Below are positions 1 through 10,146 of a stretch of 64,000 nucleotides of DNA, one piece after another. A program made the translations under genes and the position numbers. Below the pieces are notes generated by a model. It searched no databases. It was not told the DNA's origin and saw only the letters and a list, made by a program, of their open reading frames with translations. Position 1 is the stretch's first letter. Each line of letters starts with the position of its first letter. The DNA is taken from contig CAJNDS010002112.1 of NCBI GenBank assembly GCA_905221605.1, positions 497,501-561,500 of the forward strand. The letters are read 5' to 3'. The stretch is from Symbiodinium natans (lineage: Eukaryota; Sar; Dinophyceae; Suessiales; Symbiodiniaceae).

Positions 1-100
1 ATTATAACCAACTACTTAGAACTACGCATGAACCTTTAAGTAGGTTATAAGAGCCAAACACTTCGGACCTTGCACTTCAGGGGGTCCCAGGGGGCTTAGA

Positions 101-202
101 GTTGGGATGTTCCCCCTTTTTCAAGTTCTTAACAGGGATTTATAGTATCCCCTACAGTTTCATCCGTATTAAGGATTGCTAGTACAAGGGAACATCCCAA
201 GT
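101..202. mobile_element. Miniature inverted-repeat element 1
   Basis: The left end reads TTGGGATGTTCCC and the right end is its exact complement, GGGAACATCCCAA. The similarity continues inward at lower identity (left ...CAAGTTCTTAACAGGGA against the complement of ...CCGTATTAAGGATTGCTAG). There is no ORF. The same ends occur at 468-568 and 8793-8946, so this is a family of short non-autonomous elements. TTAGAG-like sequence flanks both sides, but I cannot fix a target duplication. The transposase family is unknown. Confidence 0.6.
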
Positions 203-303
203 TTAGAGGGATTAGAGGGATAAGAGGGATTAGAGGGATTAGGGGGATTAGAGGGATTAGAGGGATTAGAGGGATTAGAGGGATTAGAGGGATTAGAGGG
301 ATT
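203..303. repeat. Degenerate telomere-like tandem repeat (10 bp)
   Basis: About ten tandem copies of GATTAGAGGG, with one copy as GATTAGGGGG. It looks like a decayed or variant TTTAGGG array with a 10 bp period. It directly abuts the right end of the inverted-repeat element at 101-202. Confidence 0.75.
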
Positions 304-467
304 TGAGCTTAGAGGGGTTAGAGGGCTTGGCAGCCTAAACGCTAAACTCTACAGCATGTAGTATCCCACAACAACTAGAATAACGCGAACCAATCTAAAC
401 CCTCGAAACAACCCATACAACCCTTTTTCACAGCTGCATCTGGAACCCCATTTTTGAACCTTAAAAC

Positions 468-568
468 TTGGGATGTTCCCCCTTATACCAACAGTTCTCA
501 GTAGGGATGATCATAGGGGGCACTATAATCCCTATTAAGGGCTGTTAGTATAAGGGGGAACATCTCAA
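468..568. mobile_element. Miniature inverted-repeat element 2
   Basis: A 101 bp element with about 35-40 bp inverted ends: left TTGGGATGTTCCCCCTTATA, right the complement with one G-to-A change, then further matching sequence (CCAACAG against CTAACAG). TTAA lies close to both ends outside the element. The right end is only about 10 bp from the EF-hand exon on the minus strand (579-674). The element therefore occupies the start of that gene's downstream intron, which is where an intron-forming element would sit. Confidence 0.65.
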
Positions 569-578
569 CTTAACACCC

Positions 579-674
579 TTAGAAAAGCGGCAGACGCGGG
601 AAGCCTCGCTTCGGTCCACGTTCCCGTCGCAGTCGGCATCCAGGTGCCGGAGAGCGCTTCGGATGGAGTTGAAC
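579..674 (-). CDS. EF-hand exon of an intron-containing gene (partial)
   Basis: Translated from the minus strand this short stretch gives a complete EF-hand. An entering helix (FNSIRSALRHL) is followed by a canonical 12-residue calcium loop, DADCDGNVDRSE: acidic residues at 1, 3, 5 and 9, Gly at 6, Val at 8, Glu at 12. The exiting helix follows (ASRVC). A CTGAG acceptor precedes the exon at 675-679, and a GGTGTTAAG sequence usable as a donor follows just before the inverted-repeat element. The rest of the gene was not assembled. The exon at 2637-2724 is a candidate neighbour. The protein is probably a calcium-binding one; which one is unknown. Confidence 0.6.
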   Translation of the reverse strand, partial: VQLHPKRSPAPGCRLRRERGPKRGFPRLPLF

Positions 675-699
675 CTCAGCAATCAAGTGCAGTTCAAGA

Positions 700-747
700 T
701 TTAGGGTTAGGGTTTGGGGTTTAGGGTTTAGGGTTTTAGGGTTTCGG
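700..747 (+). repeat. Interstitial TTTAGGG repeat
   Basis: About seven imperfect copies of TTTAGGG, the plant/dinoflagellate-type telomere unit, with TTAGGG and TTTGGGG variants. It sits immediately upstream (minus-strand sense) of the acceptor for the EF-hand exon, so it is probably intronic. Confidence 0.8.
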
Positions 748-947
748 GTAACCATACGATCGATGAAGAGTCGAAAACAATCATAAAAAGAACAATAAAA
801 ACTAACAAAATCATACTCACGACAACAATAATGAGAACCATGACAACGACAAGAATCAGAACGATGATTACTGAATGCAATAGCTAGAGCGGCAGTAAAT
901 GCAACTCAGAAACAAAAACAGATTGCAATAATAGAGTCAATAATATT

Positions 948-1170
948 ATAGTAGTAGTAGCAGTAGCAGAAGTGGTAGTAGTAGTGGTAGTAGTAGTAGT
1001 AGTTGTTGTTGTTGTTGTTGTTGTTGTAGTTGTAGTTGTATTTGTAGTTGTAGTTGTAGTTGTAGCTGTAGGAGCAGTAGCAGCAGTAGGATTAGGAGTA
1101 GGAGTAGGAGTAGTGGTAGTGGTGGTAGAAGTAGTAGTGGCAGTAGCAGTAGCAGTAGCAGTAGCAATAG

Positions 1171-1206
<36 letters not shown>

Positions 1207-1212
1207 CAACAA
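948..1212 (+). repeat. GTA/GTT/GCA triplet microsatellite
   Basis: A long imperfect trinucleotide tract (GTA, GTT, GCA, GGA variants). It produces artefactual poly-Val, poly-Leu and poly-Tyr reading frames on both strands. I see no gene here. Confidence 0.9.
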
Positions 1213-1548
1213 TAACAACTTGATGCTAGTCCAGCTTCTAGGCGGCATAAAGGCCGGCGGAAGCAGCTATTCCAGGACAAGCAAAAATTGCGGCTAAGAA
1301 CCCATCCCCCTCCCCATGCCCCTCACGGCCCCCCCCCCCCCCCGCCCCCTGCACCCCATGCACCCCTGCCCCACAACCCCACCCCCCACCCCTTTGTTAG
1401 CAATGACAATAGCCTCGGCTCTTCTTCTTCGCTTTTGGGAGGCTTTTTAAGTGGAGAACACATCCCAACAGGCCCAAAAAGACCGAAGCTTCCCCAGAGA
1501 CTTTTTGGGCTTTTGGGCTTTTCGAGGGTTTGTTTGGGGAGGCCCGGA

Positions 1549-2633
1549 CCCTAAACCCTAAACCCTTTTTGCTAAACCCTAAACCCTAAACCCTTTGTGC
1601 AACTGGACTCCTTGCTGCCAGGTACCCTAAACCCTAAACCCTAAACCCCTTTTGCAACTGGACTCCTTGCTGCCAGGAACCCTAAACCCTAAACCCTAAA
1701 CCCTTTTTGCAACTGGACTCCTTGCTGCCAGGAACCCTAAACCCTAAACCCTAAACCCTTTTTGAAACTGGACTCCTTGCTGCCAGGAACCCTAAACCCT
1801 AAACCCTAAACCCTTTTTGCAACTGGACTCCTTGCTGCCAGGAACCCTACACCCAAAACCCTTTTTGCAACTGGACTTCTTGCTGCCAGGAACCCTAAAC
1901 CCTAAACCCTAAACCCTAAACCCTTTTTGCAACTGGACTCCTTGCTGCCAGGAACCCTAAACCCTAAACCCTAAACCCTTTTTGAAACTGGACTCCTTGC
2001 TGCCAGGAACCCTAAACCCTAAACCCTTTTTGCAACTGGACTTCTTGCTGCCAGGAACCCTAAACCCTAAACCCTAAACCCTAAACCCTTTTTGCAACTG
2101 GACTCCTTGCTGCCAGGAACCCTAAACCCTAAACCCTTTTTGCAACTGGACTTCTTGCTGCCAGGAACCCTAAACCCTAAACCCTAAACCCTTTTTGCAA
2201 CTGGACTCCTTGCTGCCAGGAACCCTAAACCCTAAACCCTTTTTGCAACTGGACTTCTTGCTGCCAGGAACCTAAACCCTAAACCCTAAACCCTAAACCC
2301 TTTTTGCAACTGGACTCCTTGCTGCCAGGAACCCTAAACCCTAAACCCTTTTTGCAACTGGACTTCTTGCTGCCAGGAACCCTAAACCCTAAACCCTAAA
2401 CCCTTTTTGCAACTGGACTCCTTGCTGCCAGGAACCCTAAACCCTAAACCCTTTTTGCAACTGGACTTCTTGCTGCCAGGAAATCTAAACCCTAAACCCT
2501 AAACCCTAAACCCTTTTTGCAACTGGACTCCTTGCTGCCAGGAACCCTAAACCCTAAACCCTTTTTGCAACTGGACTTCTTGCTGCCAGGAACCCTAAAC
2601 CCTAAACCCTAAACCCTAAACCCTAAACCCTAA
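1549..2633. repeat. Telomere-derived satellite with higher-order structure
   Basis: About 19 units, each consisting of two to four CCCTAAA repeats followed by a conserved spacer (CTTTTTGCAACTGGACTCC, then TTGCTGCCAGGAA). The spacer has two main versions, GGACTCC and GGACTTC. From about 2030 on they alternate strictly, and the CCCTAAA number goes 2-4-2-3 in register, giving a four-unit higher-order period of about 212-213 bp (spacer starts 2032, 2245, 2457). It ends in six plain CCCTAAA units. The probable minus-strand exon at 2637 abuts it, so the array may be intronic rather than telomeric. Confidence 0.9.
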
Positions 2634-2636
2634 ACG

Positions 2637-2724
2637 CCCAGTTTTCCTGGGCATCAGGCTTCTGCGCCGCCTTCTCGCTAATGAGCTGGAGGATGACTTT
2701 CATCTCACGCTCCTCCTGCATTGT
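2637..2724 (-). CDS. Probable exon, helical Glu/Gln-rich segment
   Basis: The minus strand gives an open, strongly helical peptide beginning MQEEREMKVILQLISE and ending KPDAQENW. It stops being plausible where the CCCTAAA satellite begins, which would then be the start of an intron. It is on the same strand as the EF-hand exon at 579-674 and could belong to the same gene, but no continuous path was found between them. No domain is recognised. The following 375 bp to 3099 contain only a short open frame (2762-2998) that I cannot support as coding. Confidence 0.3.
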
Positions 2725-3099
2725 GGTCAGTTCTCAAAATGTTGGTCCCGTTTTGGGTACCCTAAATATAAAATATTAGGGGCCGCCTTATAGTAAGGAC
2801 CCAAAGAGAATCTAGAGAAGTGACCATTTGCATCTCAATCCCTGACATGGTGCCCCAGGATGCAGCATACTGACATATACTGACATTGGCTGCCTGGTTC
2901 GGAATAAGGAGGCTGCGGGAGTTCTGGGATGCGGGCTGCAACATCTGCACGCTCTGCGAAGGACCAGCCAGGCAACCCCCACCCCCTACCTTTTGCATGC
3001 TCTTTCATCGCACCTGTTGACCGAAACCTCTGTGAGGGCAGTGGCTGAAGAAGTCAGATCCGATATTTGGCATGGCTTTCAAGTGTGCCCCGTATGGCC

Positions 3100-4182
3100 T
3101 CACGTGCTTGGAATCCCATACTGGTGCTGCAGTATGTCACAGCGCTGCTCATCACTGTATGGCGCCCCGCTCAGGTAATCAATGCACAGCTCCTCACCCG
3201 CCGCTACCGCCCGGCGCGTACGCACGTAGCAGCGCTGGGGCTCACTCGGGTTGCTCGCAACATAGCAGTTCGACTCTGCATCGTGGTTCATGGCGGAGGT
3301 GACAGGGTAGATCGCCATACCCTTGGCGAGTTCAACATCGTCACCGCTGTCACCACCGGTCTGCGACTGGATGGCCATGGAGTTCACCCTCACGAGACCC
3401 ATGAGGCGACCAAGAGCCTCAGAAGCCTGAGGTCCCGCCAACAAGGAGGACCACACTGAGTCCGAATTCGCCAGAATCGCAGCCAGCTCCTCTGCCATCT
3501 CCGACGTCTGCGTGCGGACGGCGGATTGGAAAAAACGATCCAGGGAGGCGTTGTCTTCCGAATCCAAGTCCTGAGGCTGTGACGCACTGTCACCATCGGA
3601 CTCGTCATCGGTGTCGTAAATCGGGCGCTTCATTGTCTGCCACCACGGCGGCGCTGCATATCCAAACCAAGGCGTCCGCGTCCACATTTCACCATCATCC
3701 GCAGGTGTGCAGTTTCGTAGGCTCGCCAACGCTCGGGCTGCCAGTACGTAGTACTCGTTCCCGCACTCACGCGCCCTCTCCACGTACTCGCCCCACCGAG
3801 GATTGGCGACAGGGCATAGAACATCATGGTAAGCCCACTTTGCAGCATCACGGCATGCATGGCTGCAGTATGACGCCCCGCATTCTTGCAGACAGGAGAC
3901 TGTCTCGGAATCCTCGCGCAGCAGCACCAGACAGTGCTGACAAAACCTTCCCGATGCAGCATCGTCGAACATCAGCATAGCCATGCCGCAGACAGGATCT
4001 TCTTCGAAGAGCAACTCGTCTTCCACCAGGGACCGTGTGGCAAACAGCCCATTGCCCTTGCTGGATGCAAGCCCTCCGCAGGCTCTCACTTCAGCAGTAT
4101 CAGGACATTGCCGACGCCAGCCGCAAGGCAAGCATGGCATCCTGCTACAAGAGAATGTGAGGATGTGCTGACAGATGTTCAT
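3100..4182 (-). CDS. SMYD-like MYND-finger SET-domain lysine methyltransferase
   Basis: A single uninterrupted 360-residue frame. SMYD-type enzymes transfer methyl groups from S-adenosylmethionine to lysines of histones or cytosolic proteins. Residues about 37-66 form the N-terminal SET segment (GNGLFATRSLVEDE). Residues about 80-123 carry a Cys/His MYND zinc finger (FCQHC, YCSHAC, WAYHDVLC). The region around 180-210 is acidic and probably a linker. The SET core lies at about 280-345, with the conserved AMNHDAESNCYV and EELCIDYL motifs that bind the cofactor and shape the active site. The order split-SET/MYND/SET matches SMYD5-like proteins, though the C-terminal region is short. Translation may start at Met1 or Met15. 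It is the only cellular gene in the window that looks intact without introns. Confidence 0.8.
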   Translation of the reverse strand: MNICQHILTFSCSRMPCLPCGWRRQCPDTAEVRACGGLASSKGNGLFATRSLVEDELLFEEDPVCGMAMLMFDDAASGRFCQHCLVLLREDSETVSCLQECGASYCSHACRDAAKWAYHDVLCPVANPRWGEYVERARECGNEYYVLAARALASLRNCTPADDGEMWTRTPWFGYAAPPWWQTMKRPIYDTDDESDGDSASQPQDLDSEDNASLDRFFQSAVRTQTSEMAEELAAILANSDSVWSSLLAGPQASEALGRLMGLVRVNSMAIQSQTGGDSGDDVELAKGMAIYPVTSAMNHDAESNCYVASNPSEPQRCYVRTRRAVAAGEELCIDYLSGAPYSDEQRCDILQHQYGIPST

Positions 4183-6195
4183 GTTGGCTGGGTGTCAGTT
4201 GTAGGTGGTGTCATAGTGGCTACGAATCACCAACCTCTCATCTTCATAAGGTCTTCAGGACTAAGAGAGCAAAAAATGCTGCCGCGAGGATGAGCAAATG
4301 CATCAAGAGTCTTCAACACCATCAGCTAGCAGCCTCGCCGCAAATGCATGAACACACTCCCTTGACCAACTATGTCCTTGTTCAATGGCTGGAACAGCTC
4401 CTCCGTCCACGGTCAGCGTCAGCTTGGGACTTCTTGTGTTTGGTTAGTTCGTGCTCATGCTTGGGGTGAGAGTAGCCGCGATTCTCGGTTCTGGACATGA
4501 GGATTCCTGGTCGACGTTCAAACAGCGACTAAGGGAACTTAAGGACTACGGCGACAACGTAGTCCAGGGCCAGGGTTCAGGTTTGGGGCCCGAATCAGCA
4601 ATGCATGTTTGGTTCTTGATCGCACCTGCCGCTGTTTGCCGGTGCTCTCCCTACGTGTCTGCTTGGCTTGCTCTGCTTCATGACATGCCAACACCCTGAG
4701 AAAGAGCACAGCATGATCCCTGAAGCCCCAAGGACGTTCCTGTGGGCCTTTGATAAGGCCTGTAGCATCTTGAAGACGTTTAAGCAAGGATCCAGGCCTT
4801 CTCCAAGGCAAACAAGATAAACAAGGCAACCCACTCCCGAAATCTCCCGAACGCGTGCCTCATCGGTTTGGCTGGCTTTGTGCAGCTCTCTGGCGGACAG
4901 GGCGCCCGTGGATGCAATGAGGCGCCTTCCGGCATTCACACCAACTTGGCTCCGGCCGCACTTGCGGCATATTTATTATAAAAGTTCCTGCCAGTTCCTT
5001 ATCTCCATCCATCGCACGATGTGGCCTTGACATGCTGTGACCCCACCCAGCCACCCAGCCTCACGGGAAGGTCAAACTTTCTGAGGTCACGCAGACTCCT
5101 GAGTCATAGGAGCATCTGATGGTCAAGAAGCACCAATCTCGAGCCTTAAACCGCGCTCTGAAAACCAGCCAGGTTGAACAATCAAGCCGTGAAGGCTCGA
5201 ACGCTTTGGGCGAGGTGTCCAGCTAGAAGCAGTTTCGGAGCAGAGCGAGATAGAGTGAAAGAAGAAAGACTGGGACAGACTGGGAGACTTGCAAGGCAAC
5301 CGCACCACCGCATCGCGTCGGGCTGGGCTCCACGCACGTCACCTTTGTAGAGCACCGGCTCGTCGGTGACCCGATCCCCGATCCCTGTGGTCCAACAATG
5401 CGAGTACATGACGTGAGCTCAAGCGGTGTGTATGCGGTTTGGGGCATGTGCTTGCAACCACACTGAGCTCAGCACGCTTTCCCTGCGTCGCGACGTTATC
5501 CAACCAAACGGATGCAGCAGACATGGCATCGTGACCTCAGTGGCTCTCAGAGCAGCACTTTTGATCACTGCCTTTCACTCGCCACCCTCATGCCTCTCCT
5601 AGGGTCCGAGATCAAGTAAGCAGGCTTGAGACGTGCTACGGAACTCGTGGGGAGGCGCTCAACCATTCCGCACAGTAGGACTGAATAGGTCTGAACTAGC
5701 TTGACAAAAATTGTGAACCTCCTCAATTTGACAGTGTGGACTCGCAGCCCCAAAGCATGGCACGCATTCAGCCATTCAGCTTCCAGCCCACATTCCAATT
5801 CTTCTTCTGAATCTGTGGGCTTCGCCCCAGCCTCCGCAAAACAAGACTCAACACAAGCTCGAGGCGAAGGCAAAGAAACGACCAGCAACCGTGTTCCGTA
5901 TATAGAGTCTGCGAAACGGAATGTGCTGCAATGACAAACATCCGATTTACCTCCGTGGTCCGTGCAGTCCAAACTCTGTGCTCGGATCCTCCTTGCGGCC
6001 CTTCGATAAACCCGGACGCAGACGAGAAACCCTAATGAAAACATTATTGATGTAAACTCTCCCTGACGTTTAACACAATGGACCTGATTCCTCAGGAAGC
6101 TTCATGGGAATTTACGAAAATAGGGACCCAGGTATAGATCCCCCAAATAGTAGGATTCCCTTGTGAGGACCCCAATCCGGTACCCCGAATTCCGG
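4183..6195. other. Stretch without a supported gene
   Basis: No domain was recognised. A 159-residue minus-strand open frame (5565-6044) contains an acidic, protein-like stretch (EAGAKPTDSEEELECG) that could be an exon, but no start, splice sites or homologous family could be supported. The remainder has short overlapping frames only. Confidence 0.3.
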
Positions 6196-6251
6196 AAACC
6201 CTAAACCCTAAACCCTAAACCCTAAACCCTAAACCCTAAACCCTAAACCCC
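6196..6251. repeat. Interstitial CCCTAAA array
   Basis: Seven nearly perfect tandem CCCTAAA units. They lie in intergenic sequence on the opposite orientation to the TTTAGGG tract at 700-747. Confidence 0.9.
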
Positions 6252-6419
6252 TACATAAGAATCGCCAACGACTCTTGGCTCCCAGCAACTTCTCCGGAGG
6301 CCTGGCCGGGCGATCAAGCCCCGGAAGCTCGAAAAGCCAGGTTTAGGGTTTCTGCAAGCACTCTCTGCGGCAAAAGGCTTCACGCTAGTGCAACCATCCA
6401 AGCAACCCCGACCCCTGCA

Positions 6420-6499
6420 TGAGGGTTATGAGGGTCATGAGGGTTATGAGGGTTATGAGGGTTATGAGGGTTCTGAGGGTTCTGAGGGTTTAGGGTTTT
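6420..6499 (+). repeat. GAGGGTTATG tandem repeat
   Basis: Eight copies of a 10 bp unit (GAGGGTTATG with CATG and TCTG variants). They run into degenerate TTAGGGTT-type sequence up to about 6600. The period equals that of the 203-303 array but the unit differs, so these are independent telomere-like variants. Confidence 0.8.
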
Positions 6500-7021
6500 T
6501 GGCACCCGCACAGCTGGACGAACCGCTCAGCAGGTTAGGGCTTAGGGTTTATGGTTTAGGGTTGAGGGTTGAAGGTTGAGGGTTGAGGGTTCTCAGGGTT
6601 ATTTTCCTACCCGTCTAGCAAGGCTCCGGGCAGAGCTGCTGTAAGGTTTCGACTCTCATGCTCGAGCACTGCTGGCAAGCTTCGGAAGTTCACCGTCGGC
6701 CGCAATAATATTCTACAGCTCTATTCAACACAGATTCAAGTCAAATCAGCAAGAAGTGCAGAAGATACCCACTACCCACCATGTCCAACCTTTGACTGTG
6801 CATAAGCCTGATATCTTTATGACTCCAAGAACTGAATGTGCACTAATTCCTAGGCCCCTAAAACCCTGAACCCTAAACCTTAAACCCTGAACCAGCCTCA
6901 CAATGGGCGGCAACCCACCAGGGGGGAGGCGGTTTCCGTACCCTTTTCGGCCAGACCTCGCACTCCGCAATCCGAGAGGTCTGAGAATGAAAGATGCTTG
7001 AAGGTTCATGGGTGGTTCTCC

Positions 7022-7120
7022 GCCTGGTTCTTGGTACGGCATCAGGGAGTTAGGCCTAAACACACTCTTTAAGGGATTGCATAGGGTACCTCATTCCCTG
7101 ATTCCGTACCAAGAGCCAGC
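7022..7120. mobile_element. Inverted-repeat (foldback) element
   Basis: GCCTGGTTCTTGGTACGGCA at the left pairs with the complement of TCCGTACCAAGAGCCAGC at the right, about 26 bp arms with a few mismatches around a 46 bp centre. TTCATGGGTGG occurs as a direct repeat outside both arms. No ORF. It resembles a miniature inverted-repeat element but its ends differ from the TTGGGATGTTCCC family. Confidence 0.5.
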
Positions 7121-8084
7121 CAGTTCAACGTTCATGGGTGGCTCAAAAATAGGGAAGTAAGGTGCTGACAACCTACATATAAGCTACCCATGAACCTTGA
7201 AGTATTCTTTGAGGAAGTGCAGCAACGTTCGATGTAAGGTCTCTGCATCATGGGCCGCGGCCGCACCTAAAGCCCCCAGCTTCCCAAATGCTCTGAGCCC
7301 AACACAAAAGGAAGTGCGAGTAAGTGAGTTGAACCAAGTGTGTCCATGACATTTCTGCAAAAGACTGCAACAGTACTGCAACGCTTGCGTGCACGCGCCT
7401 TGTTCTCTTCTTAGAGGTCCGAACAACTTGAGGTTTCACTCCAAGCACACGCATGGAAAGGAGCCACAGGGCGGCAACAAGTGAGATGATGCCCATTGAT
7501 CCCCCGATCATGTTCCACATGTGCCCCCGTACTGCCTTGCCTCTACACATTCTATCTACACATCTACAGTCCTTATGATCTCACTTGTGCGGCCATCCGG
7601 GCTCATGCAAGCACACCATAGCTCTATAGTATAGCGCATGGCGGGCGAAATTCGGAAGCAGTGGTTGTACAACCTGCTGTCGCGTCAAGGCACGACCAGC
7701 TGAGAAAAAAGGAAACCGCACGCGGTTACAAATCCTTGCATGCGGATGCTCTTGCGCACAATACGGTCACTTCACCAACGATCGCGAATAATCTGTGTAC
7801 AAGCGGCACTTCAAAGGTGCCTGGAGATATATGGAGTACGCGCGAGCGGGACGCCACAAGATTTTACCTTGCAAGGTTCCCAACTTCAAGCACCCTCCAT
7901 CTCTCTTGTGCTGGAAAAATGTTGTGGTAAACAGGGGCGATCGAGCTATATAGCCACTGCCGCATGCCAGCGCGGCAAGATCTTCGATCAAGCCAGCTGG
8001 CACCGCTCTACCGGGACCTGTGTGCAACTGCGCGCCTTGCGACACCATTGCCTTCACAATCCTGAAGTCATCTGAAGTCTGTAC
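7121..8084. other. Stretch without a supported gene
   Basis: A minus-strand open frame (7248-7550) includes a hydrophobic segment (GGSMGIISLVAALWLLSM) that could be one membrane helix, but nothing else supports it as a gene. The rest shows only short random frames. Confidence 0.25.
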
Positions 8085-10085
8085 TCAGAAAATCACTGGC
8101 TCTTTGGGAAAGAACTTTGCCCACTCTTTCTTCTCCGCGGCGCTGACAGCTCGTACACCACCATGCCAGCCTCCTATGGCGCACGGTCGCGTAACACCGT
8201 CTCCTACTGTAATCTGCAAGCGGCGCCAGCGGGAAGTGGCGGGGAAGTGGTCAAAAGTCATGGTGATCATCGCTTTCGTGCTGTGCTTGTCCCGCAGAAC
8301 TGACTCAACAATGCCAAACCACCAGCCGAATGGGCTGCCCTGCTGCATCTTCCATTGCAACTCCACGCCCTGGCCCACTTTGAGCTCGGGCACGTCATGC
8401 AGAACCTCTTCTTGAACAGCAGATGCTTCTGAACCCACACTAAGTACTCTTCAAGCCTATTCAGCAATATCACATGGCTCTCCCTCGCTGTCGTCCAAGT
8501 CGCACGATACCCATACCTTGCAACAGGCAAGTTTAACATGGCTTACGGCCAGGAATCCTTGCATGCACAAGGACTAGGAACGCACCAAGCACTCGGGCTA
8601 GGATGGGCTAAGATACACTTCCGAGACTTGCGGCGGCATGAGCTCAGGTTTGAGCTCATCGCGCACGGAGGGCCTGCAGAAGCGCAGCCTGTATCCTTCA
8701 TGGTACGGGATTCGCTCCGGAAGGACCTGCCGAATAAAGACGAGTCAACAAGAGAAGTTTGCCCCATGTTGGCTCTACACGAGCTCTACAGGTTGGGATG
8801 TCCCGCCACGCCCTTGTACTAACAGTCCTTATGGGATTGTAATAATTAGGGGTCCCCCCCCCTATAGTAACAGTCCTTCATGGGATTGTAACAGGGGGTA
8901 CCTTGGTCCCTATTAAGGACGGTCAGTATGAAGGGGAACATCCCACATCTACGGGTGCCGAAGGGGAGCCTGACTTGCACTGACATAGCCGGCAATGAAA
9001 CAGTTGGTGTTGGCGTCCCAGGTGACCTCCGCACGCCAAGAGGCTTGCTTTAAAAAAAAAATCTGCCAGCCAAGCTCAAGAGGGACCTGCCTTTGCCAAC
9101 ATGCACGACATTGCGAATCCAAGCTTCTTCTCCCGGTCGTACACCTCGCAAGATGGAGCCGATGCTTTTGATGCGCAAGAAAACCCTCAGCCCACCTCCA
9201 GTAGTGCTTCGTAATGTCCGGAACAAGTGTGCCGGTACCTGGACATGCTGGTTCACGTGAACTGGATCAATCATGTAGCACGTTGCTTGCACGACGTGGC
9301 ACCCTGCTGCCAAGACACATAGACTTCCAATCCGTCTCCATACGGGTCACTTCTGACATGTGACATTGGGCTTCATGGAATGCCGGCCAACGCTCAGCAT
9401 ACATGCGTTCCCACTGCTTGGCACAGAAGAGCTTGCCGTTTTGAAAGATTGTATTTGAAGAAAGCTCACACAAGCGGACGATATCCAAAGGCTCTTCCAG
9501 GAAATCGACTACGTCATCCATCATTGGCAAAGCAAAGATCATGTGCGACACACTGTCCCAGCCATGGATGGAAACAGGCTGGCGAATCGGCTGGTTCGAC
9601 AAAAATCTTTTGAAAGAGCCTGTGCGGCCAAAGCCTGCTTGAATGACTGCGTTGAGCCAATTCTCGAGGAATGTCCCACTTTCGTGCATGTAGACGCTCC
9701 ACACCAACGGCTGCATTCTGAAATAGTCCGCTTTCCGATTGGGCAAGGGCTGGATCATGGTCCCACCATGTTCACTCCCCAGGTCCTCATACAACCGATC
9801 GAAATCGCACCGGGAGCGAACACCCTGCCAGAACCCAACGTCTGCCACGTTGTTGAACTGGACAACAAACTCATCCCGAAAACTGCCTGATGCCAGAGAA
9901 TGAACGAACACCCGTGCTGACATTGCCTTCTGGGGCACTTCCACTGGGGATTCTGCATCGATGCCGAAGCCTGGACACTGCTTGGCTGCCTCCGTTTTGG
10001 GCGTGAGGTCACCAACACACCACTTCCCGTCGGGGTCGGCAGCCTGGCGGTCTTCCACTCGCAAACGGCTCTCCTGTACTCCCAT
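8085..10085 (-). CDS. Plant-like F-box protein gene, split by introns
   Basis: Two clear coding blocks lie on the minus strand. The first (10085-9267, up to 272 residues, Met at 10085) ends in an F-box-like segment: FLEEPLDIVRLCELSS, then WERMYAERWPAF. The last (8438-8085) contains VELQWKMQQGSPFGWWFGIV, SRWRRLQITVGDG and GGWHGGVR, the pattern of the C-terminal domain in a plant F-box family (EIQW...GWWYG...RWRR...GGIR). Pieces between them, including EVYDREKKLGFAMSC at about 9090-9150 and possibly VLPERIPYHEGYRLRF near 8700, look like internal exons. F-box proteins recruit substrates to SCF ubiquitin ligases. An inverted-repeat element lies in a presumed intron (8793-8946), and a spliced-leader-like sequence lies just upstream of the start. 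Exact exon ends are not resolved. Confidence 0.6.
8793..8946. mobile_element. Miniature inverted-repeat element 3
   Basis: Starts TTGGGATGTCCC and ends GGGGAACATCCCA, the same ends as the elements at 101-202 and 468-568. The interior carries a partial tandem duplication of CTAACAGTCCTTATGGGATTG, which makes it longer than its relatives. It lies between coding blocks of the F-box gene, so it is probably intronic. Confidence 0.6.
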
Positions 10086-10116
10086 GGCTTCGTTCTACCC
10101 TGTGCGCAGTGGCTGG

Positions 10117-10146
10117 TCTTTTGAGAATGCCAAAATGGCTGCCGCG
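10117..10146 (-). other. Possible relict spliced-leader sequence
   Basis: On the minus strand, about 35-60 bp upstream of the F-box gene's first ATG, the sequence AGCCATTTTGGC occurs, followed after four bases by TCAAAAG. The conserved dinoflagellate spliced leader ends in AGCCATTTTGGCTCAAG. A 12 bp exact core in the right orientation and position suggests a decayed leader left by reinsertion of a trans-spliced transcript. The core is partly palindromic, so chance remains possible. Confidence 0.35.

Noticed and set aside
946-1280. Long poly-Leu, poly-Val and poly-Tyr reading frames on both strands
   Set aside because: They are translations of a GTA/GTT/GCA triplet microsatellite; all frames stay open for compositional reasons.
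1549-2633. Regularly spaced repeats resembling a CRISPR array
   Set aside because: Both the repeat and the would-be spacer are conserved, the unit is a telomere motif, no cas gene exists and the genome is eukaryotic.
1549-2633. A true chromosome end
   Set aside because: CCCTAAA arrays occur in both orientations throughout the first 25 kb and are flanked by exons on both sides, so they are interstitial.
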